Assembly (NCBI GenBank): GCA_963664845.1 | Contig: OY761615.1 | Span: 3,906,001-3,970,000 of the forward strand | Source: CAIYTF01 sp963664845 | Lineage (GTDB): Bacteria > Bacteroidota > Ignavibacteria > Ignavibacteriales > Ignavibacteriaceae | DNA length: 64,000 nucleotides | Direction of reading: 5' to 3' | Part shown: piece after piece, positions 18,911 through 29,100 of the stretch | Position numbering within the stretch: position 1 is the first letter of the stretch | Layout of the letters: each line of letters starts with the position of its first letter | Notes under the pieces: generated by a model | What the model was told of the DNA's origin: nothing | What the model saw: the letters and a program-made list of their open reading frames with translations, nothing else | The model's database searches: none | Program-made: the position numbers and the translations under genes

Positions 18911-19452
18911 ATAATCTTTTCTATAACTTGATCAATATTTAATTGGCGTCTTTTTTGCAATTCACTGGTCTTTTTCTCGGCAGCAGGAACGTATTCTTCT
19001 CCCGCGCTCTCAACTTTCATTTCTAGCAAACTGGACTGTGACGTGATTATCGCTTTAAGCCGTGAAATAATCAGATCACGCTCTTCCCTCAGCTGTATAA
19101 TGGAATTCCGTACGTCGTTAGCCTGTTCCTTGGCTTTGTCGATAATTTGCTGAGCCTTGATTTCAGCTTCTTTCATCATGAGTCCGGACTGCTTACGCGT
19201 GGACTCGATAGCTTTGGAAGAATTTTCCTGTGCTTTCAGGAGCGTTTCCTGAAGATTCTTTTCAATCCGGCGGAATTCGGTGAGCTGCGTATTTGTTTCC
19301 TCAACCTGCTTTTTCAGCGATTCGTTTTCGGCCACAATTTCTTCGAAGTCGCGCGATATCTGTTCAAGAAAATCCTGCACTTCTTCAGGGTCGAACCCGC
19401 GAAGTTTTTTGGCGAACTCATGCCGTTTGATTTGTAAAGACGTTATTCTCAT
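18907..19452 (-). CDS. divIVA: DivIVA-domain coiled-coil protein
   Basis: A 181-residue protein opening with the DivIVA signature: MRITSLQIKRHEFAKKLRGF, DPEEVQDFLEQISRDFE. This N-terminal part in DivIVA/GpsB proteins senses curved membrane. The remainder is almost entirely coiled coil (about 25-140) rich in E, K, Q and R, ending in KKTSELQKRRQLNIDQVIEKII. In Gram-positives DivIVA organises division and polar growth. In this group its job is not established. It lies 9 bp after yggS, as divIVA often lies near ylm genes in Gram-positives. It shares coil sequence with the membrane protein two genes downstream. Confidence 0.88.
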   Translation of the reverse strand: MRITSLQIKRHEFAKKLRGFDPEEVQDFLEQISRDFEEIVAENESLKKQVEETNTQLTEFRRIEKNLQETLLKAQENSSKAIESTRKQSGLMMKEAEIKAQQIIDKAKEQANDVRNSIIQLREERDLIISRLKAIITSQSSLLEMKVESAGEEYVPAAEKKTSELQKRRQLNIDQVIEKII

Positions 19453-19461
19453 AAAATAGTT

Positions 19462-20148
19462 TTATCTGTTATATGTTCGATTCCCAAAAATCGCCGAGCC
19501 TATGCGTATCATAGTGGCACCTTCGGCAATTGCTTCCTCAAAATCTCCTGTCATTCCCATGGATAAATGCTCCAGGGGATATCCGGATCGTTTCATTTCT
19601 TCGCGTAATGTTGCAAGCGAGTGAAATGAATCGCGGATAATTTTCTTGTCATCCACAAAAGGCGCTATGGTCATCAGTCCCACAAGTTCAAGAACTGGCT
19701 GTTCTCTGATAAAATCTGCTATTTTGAACAGCTCTTCCTTGTCCAGAATACCCGCTTTGGATGGTTCCTGACTTGTCTTGACTTCAACCAGGCACTTCAG
19801 GTGTTTTTCCTTTTTTGCAGCCTGCGAGGCAATTTCCTTTGCCAACTTCAATGAATCAATTGAGTGGATATAGGTCGCAGCGTCGACGACATATTTTACT
19901 TTATTGGCTTGCAGGCTCCCGATAAAGTGCCAGGTTATCTGGTCACCCAGTTCAGCAAACTTGTCCCGGAGTTCCTGTGCTTTGTTTTCGCCAAAATGCA
20001 CTACACCCGCCTCGAATACAGACCGAATTGCATCGGTTCCATAGGTCTTCGAGACGGCAATCATCAGGACGTCTTCAGGCATTCTGCCGGCATTTTGGCA
20101 GGCATTTGCGATCCGCTCCCGTAAACGGGCTAATATATCTATAATCAT
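19462..20148 (-). CDS. yggS: YggS-family PLP homeostasis protein
   Basis: A 228-residue alanine-racemase-fold protein that binds pyridoxal phosphate and buffers PLP and amino acid pools. Lys34 in MIAVSKTYG is the PLP Schiff-base lysine. Other family motifs are HFGENKAQEL, WHFIGSLQANKVKYV, SIDSLKLA, GLMTIAPF, LSMGMTGDFEEAIAEGATMIRIGSAIFG, given here as separate pieces along the chain. The ATG at 20146-20148 is preferred because the upstream in-frame residues are not typical of YggS. It is first in an operon with divIVA, punA and the coiled-coil membrane protein. Linkage with divIVA is a recognised arrangement. Confidence 0.94.
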   Translation of the reverse strand: MIIDILARLRERIANACQNAGRMPEDVLMIAVSKTYGTDAIRSVFEAGVVHFGENKAQELRDKFAELGDQITWHFIGSLQANKVKYVVDAATYIHSIDSLKLAKEIASQAAKKEKHLKCLVEVKTSQEPSKAGILDKEELFKIADFIREQPVLELVGLMTIAPFVDDKKIIRDSFHSLATLREEMKRSGYPLEHLSMGMTGDFEEAIAEGATMIRIGSAIFGNRTYNR

Positions 20149-20717
20149 AACAAAATAAGATAGCGAATGTATGGGTTTTAGTATCAAAAATCAATAAAAT
20201 TCACTTGCTACCCTCCCGGTCGATGTGAATATGGGCAGTTTTGGCAGGTTTTGATGAAAAAATAATGCGGTCGTGGGGCATTTAAGGTTTTTTGTGGGTG
20301 TCCCCGGCTCTTCAATATAGTGCCGGAGGCCGAAGGGAGTCATGATCATATAGGATAGGATATAAAACTATAAAATGAATATCTTTTTCATCCCGGGAAA
20401 TTTTACAGCCATTCATGAAGACCATATGTCCCTTAAGTGGAAAAATTATCCGGCATTTTCTTCTTTTTCTACGGTGAAGCTATGCCTTGGATACAAACCT
20501 CTATCCGGCGGGTAATAACCTCAGGTGGAGAACACCCCCTCGTAAGGGGCATGGCGAGCGCCCCCTCGTAAGGGCGCATGGCGTGCGCCCCCTCGTAAAG
20601 CAGGAGAGTGGTCTCAGATGCATAGCACCGATCCTGGATTATGAATGTTCACTGTCAGGTGTACTCCTTCAAAACACAAAGAACACCGGGAATTATTTGT
20701 CAGTGTCCGGGCATCAC
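20149..20717. other. Intergenic region with short tandem repeat
   Basis: No convincing gene is seen in this 569-bp gap. It holds a three-copy 27-bp tandem repeat near 20533-20604 and otherwise low-information sequence. The small frames that cross it have no recognisable features and pass through the repeat. Confidence 0.6.
20533..20604. repeat. 27-bp tandem repeat, about 2.7 copies
   Basis: Unit CGCCCCCTCGTAAGGG followed by CGCATGGCGWG. Copies are 20533-20558, 20559-20585 and a partial 20586-20604. CGCCC and GGGCG arms inside each unit can form a small hairpin. It lies upstream (relative to plus strand) of the esterase 3' end. Confidence 0.75.
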
Positions 20718-21860
20718 TCATTTTTTGCTTCCATAAAAGAGCAGTAGAGGATTTGCAATCCGCCTGGCCCAGGCAGATTCAGTATGCTCGGCAAGAGGAT
20801 CTTTTACAAACACAAAATTTTCACCTTCTTTGTAACCCTTGGCTTTCAATACTGCCAGCATGGAATCAACGCCCGGTTGCAGCAAATTTTCCAGGCCTAC
20901 GCCTCCATTGTCGATATAAAGGAAAATGTCTTTTTTCTCCTTTGTCTCGCGAACAGTTGTTACATAGTCAAATCTGTCGATTAAAAAGGCAGGGGAGAAG
21001 CAAGCTGCCTTGGAAAACACCCCGGGGTATTCCCAGGCCAGCATGAAGGAGATCAATCCCCCCATCGATGAACCGGCGGTTGCCGTGAATTCACGTCCGG
21101 GTTTTGTACGGTAGGTGGTATCAATCATTGGTTTAATGACATTTACCAGCAACTTCATATAGTTTTTCCCGGTATCCGAGTTGGAATATTCAGCCGAGCG
21201 GTGGAGCGTGTTATTAATTCCCACGATGATCATCGGTTCAATGGCCTTGCACCTTATCAGGCTGTCGGCACGTTCATCAACTTCCCAGTCTGCACCAAAG
21301 CTGCTGGTGGCCGGGTCAATGATGTTCTGTCCGTCATGCATGTAGAGCACGGGGTAGCGTTGGTTGGTGTTGGTGTCGTAACCCGGTGGCAGCCAAACAA
21401 TGAGATCGCGGGTACGTAAGCCCTCGCTTTGTATATTCCGGTGATATTTTACGGTTCCGGTTATTTGTCCGCGCGGTTTCCGTTCTGATGCGTTATTCCA
21501 AAACGGGATAACATAGCCAAGAGTTGTATCACCGGTGACAGTGAATTTCAGGTTACCCCTGACTACTCCTTTTTGGAAAAGTGCTTCAGTTGCCCAGGAA
21601 CCTTTGGTAAACTTGAATTCAAGTTTGGTGCCTTTGGTAAACGAAAATGTTTTTTGAAAGTGATTGCTGCTTTTCTTCTCAAGAGGAACTTTGGAAGCAT
21701 CCCATCCGCCCAATTGTTCATCATTCCCGGCAATATATACATTTTCGTTTTCTCCCACAGAATCGGCTGTCACCAGGATAGTAACGTTCATTAAGCCTTG
21801 AGGAAATATCACTGCTGATATAAACGCGATCAGTAACAGGGCACGGTATACAGGATGCAT
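20718..21860 (-). CDS. Exported esterase with N-terminal CBM20-like domain
   Basis: A 380-residue secreted alpha/beta hydrolase of the esterase D/Fes type. Residues 1-22 are a signal peptide (LLLIAFISAVIFPQGL). Residues about 25-120 look like a CBM20 starch-binding domain (VYIAGNDEQLGGWDASKVPL, then WNNASERKPRG). The catalytic domain starts at about 130 with RDLIVWLPPGYD, YPVLYMHDGQNI and the nucleophile motif GSSMGG (Ser about 264), ending with the probable catalytic His in AEHTESAW (about 356). Family members cleave esters of siderophores or cell-wall sugars, so the substrate remains open. Bacteria often use such enzymes outside the cell. Confidence 0.82.
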   Translation of the reverse strand: MHPVYRALLLIAFISAVIFPQGLMNVTILVTADSVGENENVYIAGNDEQLGGWDASKVPLEKKSSNHFQKTFSFTKGTKLEFKFTKGSWATEALFQKGVVRGNLKFTVTGDTTLGYVIPFWNNASERKPRGQITGTVKYHRNIQSEGLRTRDLIVWLPPGYDTNTNQRYPVLYMHDGQNIIDPATSSFGADWEVDERADSLIRCKAIEPMIIVGINNTLHRSAEYSNSDTGKNYMKLLVNVIKPMIDTTYRTKPGREFTATAGSSMGGLISFMLAWEYPGVFSKAACFSPAFLIDRFDYVTTVRETKEKKDIFLYIDNGGVGLENLLQPGVDSMLAVLKAKGYKEGENFVFVKDPLAEHTESAWARRIANPLLLFYGSKK

Positions 21861-22310
21861 TTTTTTGTCTTAAAGTTTGATTGGTAAAGAATAAAATTAA
21901 GACGAATAAAGGTTAATTCAAAAAACGGACCGCTGATTGAAGCTGATGCTGTGGATTTCTCTGATCTGATATCAGAGTGTTAATTCTATGCTGCCAGCGG
22001 TGAAAGTCCAATTAAACTCACGATTGCTACCCCGACCGTTTGCTCAATGGTATCACCTTAACGAAATTTGTGAAGGGTGTCATTCCCACGAAGGTGGGAA
22101 TCTACTTTATTCGAGTTATAGGAGTAACAAATTAATACTCAGCTTTTACGGGTCAATGCTAAGTTAACGCCTTTGCCGCTTAGTTCACCAGGGCTGCCTT
22201 TCTATGCATAAATGCCGGTAGTAATAGCAGATGTCACTCCGTCTTCGCGACGGGTATAACATCTGATCATAGCTGGCGGAAATCTTTTAAGCAATTCGGG
22301 CCTCAACCAC
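21861..22310. other. Intergenic region with dispersed repeat A
   Basis: A 450-bp gap between the esterase start and the Rieske gene end. Its only notable content is repeat A copy 2 (22047-22122). No open frame or RNA gene is apparent. Confidence 0.6.
22047..22122. repeat. Dispersed repeat A, copy 2
   Basis: Begins ATGGTATCACCTTAACG and holds the same perfect 20-bp hairpin element at 22082-22101 as copy 1 (9305-9324), with flanks diverging outside. After the hairpin, TTATTCGAGTTATAGG parallels TAATTCAAGCTGTATCGG in copy 1. Confidence 0.75.
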
Positions 22311-22721
22311 TTATCCGGTAATGTGCAGTTTTGTTCCGGTTGTTGCAACGGTATATTGTTTAAGCGGGCTGCTGGCCGGGCTCCGGATTACGGCTCCGGT
22401 TGTTGCCGAAAACTCCGACCCGTGATTGGGACAGTATAAAAGGCCACTCTGATATTGCACGGCAGTGCCTTCGTGGGTGCAAGCCTGTGAAAAGGCCCGG
22501 TACGTATTCGATCCGGCGTTTATGATTATCAGTCCGTTCTTCGACAATGAACCGCCGGCATTTAACAACGCTGCATTTGCAGAGTCGGAAAGGTCTATGG
22601 TAAAATCAACATTTGATGGTGCCGAAGCTGCTGTTGGGCTTGAGCACCCGCCGATGCAATATGCTGCACCCAGCACGGCAACACCGGTCACTGATTTAAT
22701 AAGGAAATCACGTCTGTCCAT
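22311..22721 (-). CDS. Rieske [2Fe-2S] lipoprotein with Tat-like signal
   Basis: A 136-residue exported redox protein. The N-terminus has a twin-arginine start (MDRRDFLIKS) and then a lipobox with Cys26 (YCIGGC). The Rieske cluster ligands are visible as Cys81-His83 (ACTHEG) and Cys97-His100 (YCPNHG), spaced as in cytochrome bc-type Rieske proteins. It has no other domain, so it is a free-standing or QcrA-like carrier. No cytochrome b gene is nearby, and the partner is unknown. It is divergent from the giant repeat gene, sharing a 386-bp intergenic region. Confidence 0.9.
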   Translation of the reverse strand: MDRRDFLIKSVTGVAVLGAAYCIGGCSSPTAASAPSNVDFTIDLSDSANAALLNAGGSLSKNGLIIINAGSNTYRAFSQACTHEGTAVQYQSGLLYCPNHGSEFSATTGAVIRSPASSPLKQYTVATTGTKLHITG

Positions 22722-23107
22722 CTTGTCCTCTTTAGTATGATACAGTTACTTGTTCAAACGGCATAGCCATTGAGTGGAACCCTGACGTTGTTTTGTCGGA
22801 TACCTGGTCTTTACACATTTGCTGGAAATATTCTCATAGATAACACAAAAGAATAGTATGAATTCCGTCGAACCTGGGACAGGTAAAAATATTGCTCCAT
22901 TGAATGGCGGTTAGTTCTCCGCGGAATTAGTAATTTATTTTTTGCAAGGCTTAACTTATGACGGAAAGCTATTTGCGAAGTATTGTGTGTCAGGGCGCAA
23001 CTATTAGGATTATTTACCGTATGTTTGAGGATGATTTCGCTAAGAAATTAGCGTATTTTTTTTTATTTTCCACAGATATTGGATTTAATTTTCAAGCAGG
23101 TTTTTCA
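22722..23107. other. Divergent intergenic region, contains leader hairpin
   Basis: A 386-bp stretch between two divergent exported-protein genes. It holds no supported gene. A terminator-like hairpin at 23038-23069 is 38 bases before the giant gene's start. Confidence 0.6.
23038..23069 (+). promoter_or_regulatory. Terminator-like hairpin in the leader of the giant lipoprotein gene
   Basis: CGCTAA (23038-23043), loop GAAA and TTAGCG (23048-23053) form a perfect 6-bp stem with a GNRA-type loop, followed by TATTTTTTTTTATTTTC. This looks like an intrinsic terminator, 38 bases upstream of the chosen ATG. It could be a terminator for an unseen transcript or an attenuator in the giant gene's leader. 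Confidence 0.5.
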
Positions 23108-26100
23108 ATGATGAAGTCCAGAATTTATCTCATTCTTTTTGCAATGCTTTTATCCATTTCCTGTAACAAGGATGCGACAATAGTTGGTACCGAACCGGCC
23201 ACACCAGATACTCAAACTGCATCGGTGTATGTCTCGTCTCCAAATGGCGGTGAAGACCTCAAAGCGCAAGTTGCAACATCCATTACATGGTCTACGGTTA
23301 ATGTTACCAATAAGCTCCACATTGAAATAAGCACTAATGCCGGTGTCAGTTGGCAAACCATTGCAGATACTGTTGCCAACAGTGGTAAGTATGCATGGAC
23401 ACCCGGTGATGCATTTGTAGCAGATTCCTGCCTGATACGAATATCGGATATGACGAATTCCAAGGTTACCGATATCAGCAATAATTTTTTCAGGATTCTG
23501 AAGAATGTTAAAAAGGCCCTCGCACTGACAGCTCCCAATGGCGGAGATTCGCTTACCGCCGGTCAAACATTTACCATTACGTGGCAGTCATCCAATATCT
23601 TACACCTCAAATTGCAATATTCAACAGATGCCGGTGCTTCCTGGTTGCTGATAAACAGCGCGGCTCCTGCTGCGGCCCAGAGTTACGTGTGGACAGTTCC
23701 TAAAACCGTTTCTTCGCGCTGCAGAGTAAAAATTTCAGACACGGCCACCGTTGATACCATCAGCGCTTTCAGTGTTGCCAATTTCAAGATCGTTACTTTA
23801 CAAAATGTGGCAATCAGCAGTCCAATTGCCAGCGAAATCCTCTATGTTGGTGCATCCTATGAAATCAGATGGATAGCCTCGTATATTGCAAATGTCCGCA
23901 TTGAACTTTCTACCAATAACGGAGTCAACTGGAGTGATATTGTTTCCAGTACACCAAACGACAGTTCCTATATAATGACCATTCCCAACGCCACATCGGA
24001 CCTGTGTAAACTCAGGATATCAGATGCGTCCGATGCCACAACCTATGCCGTTACGTCATATACGTTTTCCATTCAGAATCCGGTAGTCCCCACTCTATAC
24101 GTTACCAAACCCGCCGGGGGCGACAGTATTGTTGCAGGCTCATCCTACTCAATCAAATGGACTTCATCTGCACCCGGGAAAGCAGTAAAAATAAGGAAAG
24201 CCGTGCTGGATGAAGTTCAGTCTCGTCCGGTGGCAATGAAAGCAAATGCAACCCAATTTGTTAAAATTGAATTTTCAACCAATAGTGGCAGCACCTGGAA
24301 AACATTAGCCGGTGCAACACAAAACACAGGCACCTGGATTTGGTCCGTGGACACAACAGTAAATTCTTCCAATTGCCGTATCCGGGTGAGTGATACAACA
24401 ACCGGCGGACCTACAAGTACTTCTTCTAACTTTACTGTTTATATTCCGCAACCTAAAACAATCACGGTCGAGTCCCCCAAAGGGGGCGAGGCCTGGGAAG
24501 CAGGAACGGTTAAAGTTATTTCCTGGACATCAACCGGTCTGACAAATCTTAAACTTGAATATACTTCCGATGGCGGAAACACTTTCACCACCATTGCCAA
24601 TAGTGTAACTGCTTCGAATAAATCATATAACTGGACTGTCCCCAACACACCTTCGACACTTTGCATGGTGAGGATATCAAGCACCGACGGATCCGTTAAG
24701 GCGTTGAGCAGCAGCAACTTCTCCATTACCCCGGCACAGTCTATCACAATAGTGAAGCCTAACGGCGGCGAATCACTTACTGCTGGCGGTTCGTATGATA
24801 TCACCTGGTCATCTTCCAACATTACCGATGTCTCTATTGATTATACAACAAACAATGGCGTGAGTTGGCTGCCCGTTGTTGCATCAACTCCTGCAAATGG
24901 CTTTTATACCTGGAGCCCGCTCCCCAATATCAATGCAACAAATTGCCGGATCAGAATTGCCGATGCCCGCGACGGCTCACCAATTGCGCAAAGCGAAAAA
25001 ACCTTTTCAATTCTTGCTCCGCTTACCATAAGGGTTATTGCTCCTAACGGCGGAGAAAAAATTCTCTCAGGTTCAAGCACCACCATTTCCTGGGTCACTT
25101 CCGGTGGCAGTGTCACCCGTTTGGCAAAGAAGGGAAGAAATCTGGTTGCTGATTCGCCAAATGACAATCCGGGAATTCCTAATGTAAAAATAGAGTTCAC
25201 CACAAACGGCGGAACCTCCTGGGATACAATTGTCACATCAACACCGAACAACGGTTCATATATCTGGAACCCGGTCCCCAACCGCAACTCCGGCATTTGC
25301 CGCGTCCGAGTAAGCAACGCGGTAAGCGGAATTCCGAATGATGTTTCCGACAGTGTTTTCAGCATTCAAAATCAGGTGTTCCAGAGCATCACGGTTAATG
25401 CACCCAACGGCGGCGAATCGTTTGCTGCTGGCGGATCAACAAACATTACCTGGACTAACACGGGTATTGAAGCAGTTTCCATTGATTATACAACCGATAA
25501 CGGCACCAATTGGAATTCTGTTGTAAAGAATATTCCCGGGAACGGTATCTATCAATGGAGCCCAATCCCAAGCATCTCTTCGACTAATTGCAAGATCAGG
25601 ATATACGATGCCCTTGACAGCATCCCCCTGGTTGAAAGCAAAAACACCTTTACCATTGTTCCGCAACCTTCAGTAACTGTGTTGACTCCCGCGGGTGGTG
25701 AGAATCTGACCAGCGGCACAGTCCACAATATTACCTGGACTGCACAATCCATCAGCAAGGTTAAGATTGAGCTTACGGTGAACAATGGTTCAGACTGGAC
25801 CACCATTGCCGACAGCGTTATAAGCAATGGTGTTTATGCCTGGACAGTTCCAAATCTGTTCAGCACACAGTGCAAAATCCGGATCAGCAACTATCAGGGT
25901 GGAAACCCGTACGATGTTTCGAAAAATGTTTTCACCATTACCAATCAATTGACGCAAACAGTCAAAGTGCTGAAACCAAACGGCGGTGAAGTCTGGACGG
26001 CCGGAACAACCCAAAGCATCACCTGGGCAAACAGCGGTATCGATTCAGTGAAAATTGATATGACTACCGATAATGGTGTGCATTGGTCAACAGTCGTTGC

Positions 26101-29100
26101 CAGGACCCCGGGTTCGGGAATTTATAATTGGCTGGTTCCCTCAACGGTTTCTACCAACTGTAAAATCCGGATCAGTGATGCAACTGATGGTCTTCCCTCA
26201 GCAACAAGCGACAGCACTTTTTCAATAACGGCTCGCCCGACTATAAACGTTGTTTCTCCCAATGGCGGTGAACGCGTTGCCTCAGGCGGTACGTATAACA
26301 TTCAGTGGACGTTCACCAGCCAGGCAATCAACGATGTTAAAATTGAGTTGTCTACAGATGGTGGTGTCACGTTCACCCAATCAGTAACGGCAAGCACACC
26401 AAACTCCGGCAGCTATGTCTGGAATCCCGTTCCGGTTGTCACGTCCCCCAGTTGCAGGATCCGCGTAAGTGATGTATTGAATTCATCAGTAAGCGATATT
26501 TCAGACAGCAACTTTGTCATCACCGTTCAGGCGACACAAACAATTTCGCTCACTGCCCCCAATGGCGGTGAATCACTTACTGCCGGGGGCAGTTTCCCCA
26601 TTACCTGGACAAGCAGCGGTGTCAATCAGGTCAGTATTGACTATTCCACTGATGGGAACAGTTGGACAAATATTGTCAGGAACATACCGACAAACGGTTA
26701 TTACCTCTGGACGTCAATTCCGAATATCAGTTCCACCAACTGCAAAGTGCGTGTCTATGATGCCGTGGACAGCATCCCAAGTGCACAGAGTGCTAATCAG
26801 TTTACGATCCTTTCGGCACCAACATTGACCGTACTCGCTCCCAATGGTGGTGAGTCACTCACCAGCGGATCACCCTATACAATTCGTTGGAACGCAACAA
26901 GTATCGTCGCGGTTAAAATTGAATTTTCCAACAATGGCGGCGGCAGCTGGGTAACAGTTGCTGATTCCACACCAAGCACCGGCTTATATGTTTGGACCGT
27001 GCCTGTTGAGAATTCAAATAATTGCAAAATCAGAATCAGCAATCGAAGCACCGGTGTGCCTTCCGACGTATCAGACAATGTTTTCAGTATCAGCAGCCAG
27101 GCCGTACAGACAGTCAAAGTCACTTCACCCAATGGCGGTGAAACCTGGACAGCCGGAACCAGCCAGAACATTACGTGGGCAGCCTCCGGAATCGATACCG
27201 TGGCAATTGCATATTCTTCAAATAACGGCATCAGTTGGAATACCGTTGCCGCAAAGGTCCCCAGCAATGGATTCTATACCTGGCAAAATTTACCCCAGAT
27301 CAATTCCACTCAGTGCCTCATTAAAGTAGGTGCGGTATCAGGACAGCCTTTCGATAAGAGTGATACGGTATTCACCATTCAGGTACCCGCCAAATTGAAA
27401 GTTACGGCTCCGAATGGCGGAGAACATATATTGGCCGGAACAAGCTACACTATATTGTGGTCTACGCTGCAAGGTGCACCGGCCCGCGCTGGCAAAACAA
27501 ATCTGATCAAAAACGCGATGCAAAAAGCATCGATACCGGCAAACGGAAATGAATTCCCCGAAAAAGCAACAAATGCCATCGCAAGTGTGCGTCTTGAATT
27601 TTCAACAGATGGCGGCGATAATTGGACCGGTATTACAAACAACGTTGCCAACACCGGAAGCTTCGTCTGGAATCCGGTTCCGAACATCAGCACTTCACTT
27701 GCACGTATCCGCGTCAGCGATGTTCTTGACGCATCAAACAACGATATCTCGGACAGCAATTTTGTTATCTATAATCAGGTGCAGAAAAGCATCACCGTGA
27801 ACACTCCCAATGGCGGAGAATCTGTTTCAGCCGGAAGCTCATTCAATATCACATGGACAAGTGTTTCGGTTACTTCGGTGTCGATACAGTTCTCCACCAA
27901 CAACGGCGTCAGCTGGTCAACAATTGCATCTGCTATACCAAGCAGCGGCTTTTATACATGGAATCCGGTTCCCAATGTCAGTTCAACCAATTGCAAGATC
28001 AGGGTGTTGAATTCTGCTGACACATTGTTATATGACGAAAGCAATGCACCATTCACCATTCTGCCGCAACCAACCATTTCGGTGTTAACACCAAATGGCG
28101 GCGAACAGCTCCAAAGCGGCAACTTGTATAACATTACCTGGACCGCTCAGGCAATCGGGAAAGTGAAAATCGAATTGACCGTTAACAACGGAGCGGATTG
28201 GTCGGTTATAACAGACAGTGTTACCAGTACGGGAAGCTATTCCTGGTTGGTCCCTAATATTACAAGTTCCCTGCTTTGCAAGATACGGATCAGTAATAGC
28301 ACAACAGGTAATCCCTCAGATGTTTCCGACAATGTTTTTGCAATCAGCAATCAGTTGCCACAATCAGTTAAGGTGCTGGCTCCAAACGGCGGTGAAAAAT
28401 GGGAAGCAGGCATTGTTCAAAGCATTGTTTGGGCAAGCAGCGGCATTGATACCGTTAAAATTGAAATGACAACAAACAACGGTGTCAATTGGTCAACGGT
28501 TATTAATAAAACACCAAGTAACGGCATCTATAATTGGTCGGTTCCTGCAACGGTTTCAACCAATTGCAAAATCAGGGTCAGCGATGCCTCGGACGGAACG
28601 CCGGCTGATGCCAGCGACAGTTCGTTCACTATTTCACCGCAACCTACAATTCGCGTAGTTACACCAAACGGCGGCGAACGGATTCTTTCCGGAAGCAGTT
28701 ATACGCTTCAATGGACGAGTACCGGTTCAATAGCCAATGTCCGCATCGAACTTTCTACCGATGGTGGCGCAACGTATGCCACCACCATTGTACAAAGTAC
28801 GACGAATAACGGAAGCTATACCTGGGATCCGGTGCCTGCAATTGTTTCCTCACAATGCAGGATCCGGATAAGTGATATACAGAGTTTGGCAGTCAATGAT
28901 ATCTCGGACAGCAACTTTGTGTTGACCATCTTGGCCGCCCAAACCATTTCGGTAACTGCTCCCAACGGCGGTGAATCGCTTATCGCCGGAAGCAGTTCCC
29001 CCATCACCTGGACCAGCAGCGGTGTAAGTAGCGTCGGTATTGATTATTCTACAAACAATGGTGTGGCCTGGACAAATATTGTTTCCAATATTCCAAGCAA

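Noticed and set aside
20487..21046. Two plus-strand frames of 86 and 133 residues
   Set aside because: They overlap the tandem repeat and the esterase C-terminus and show no recognisable sequence.
22958..23107. In-frame N-terminal extension of the giant lipoprotein
   Set aside because: It places the lipoprotein signal peptide in the interior and crosses the terminator-like hairpin. ATG 23108 gives a normal signal and lipobox.
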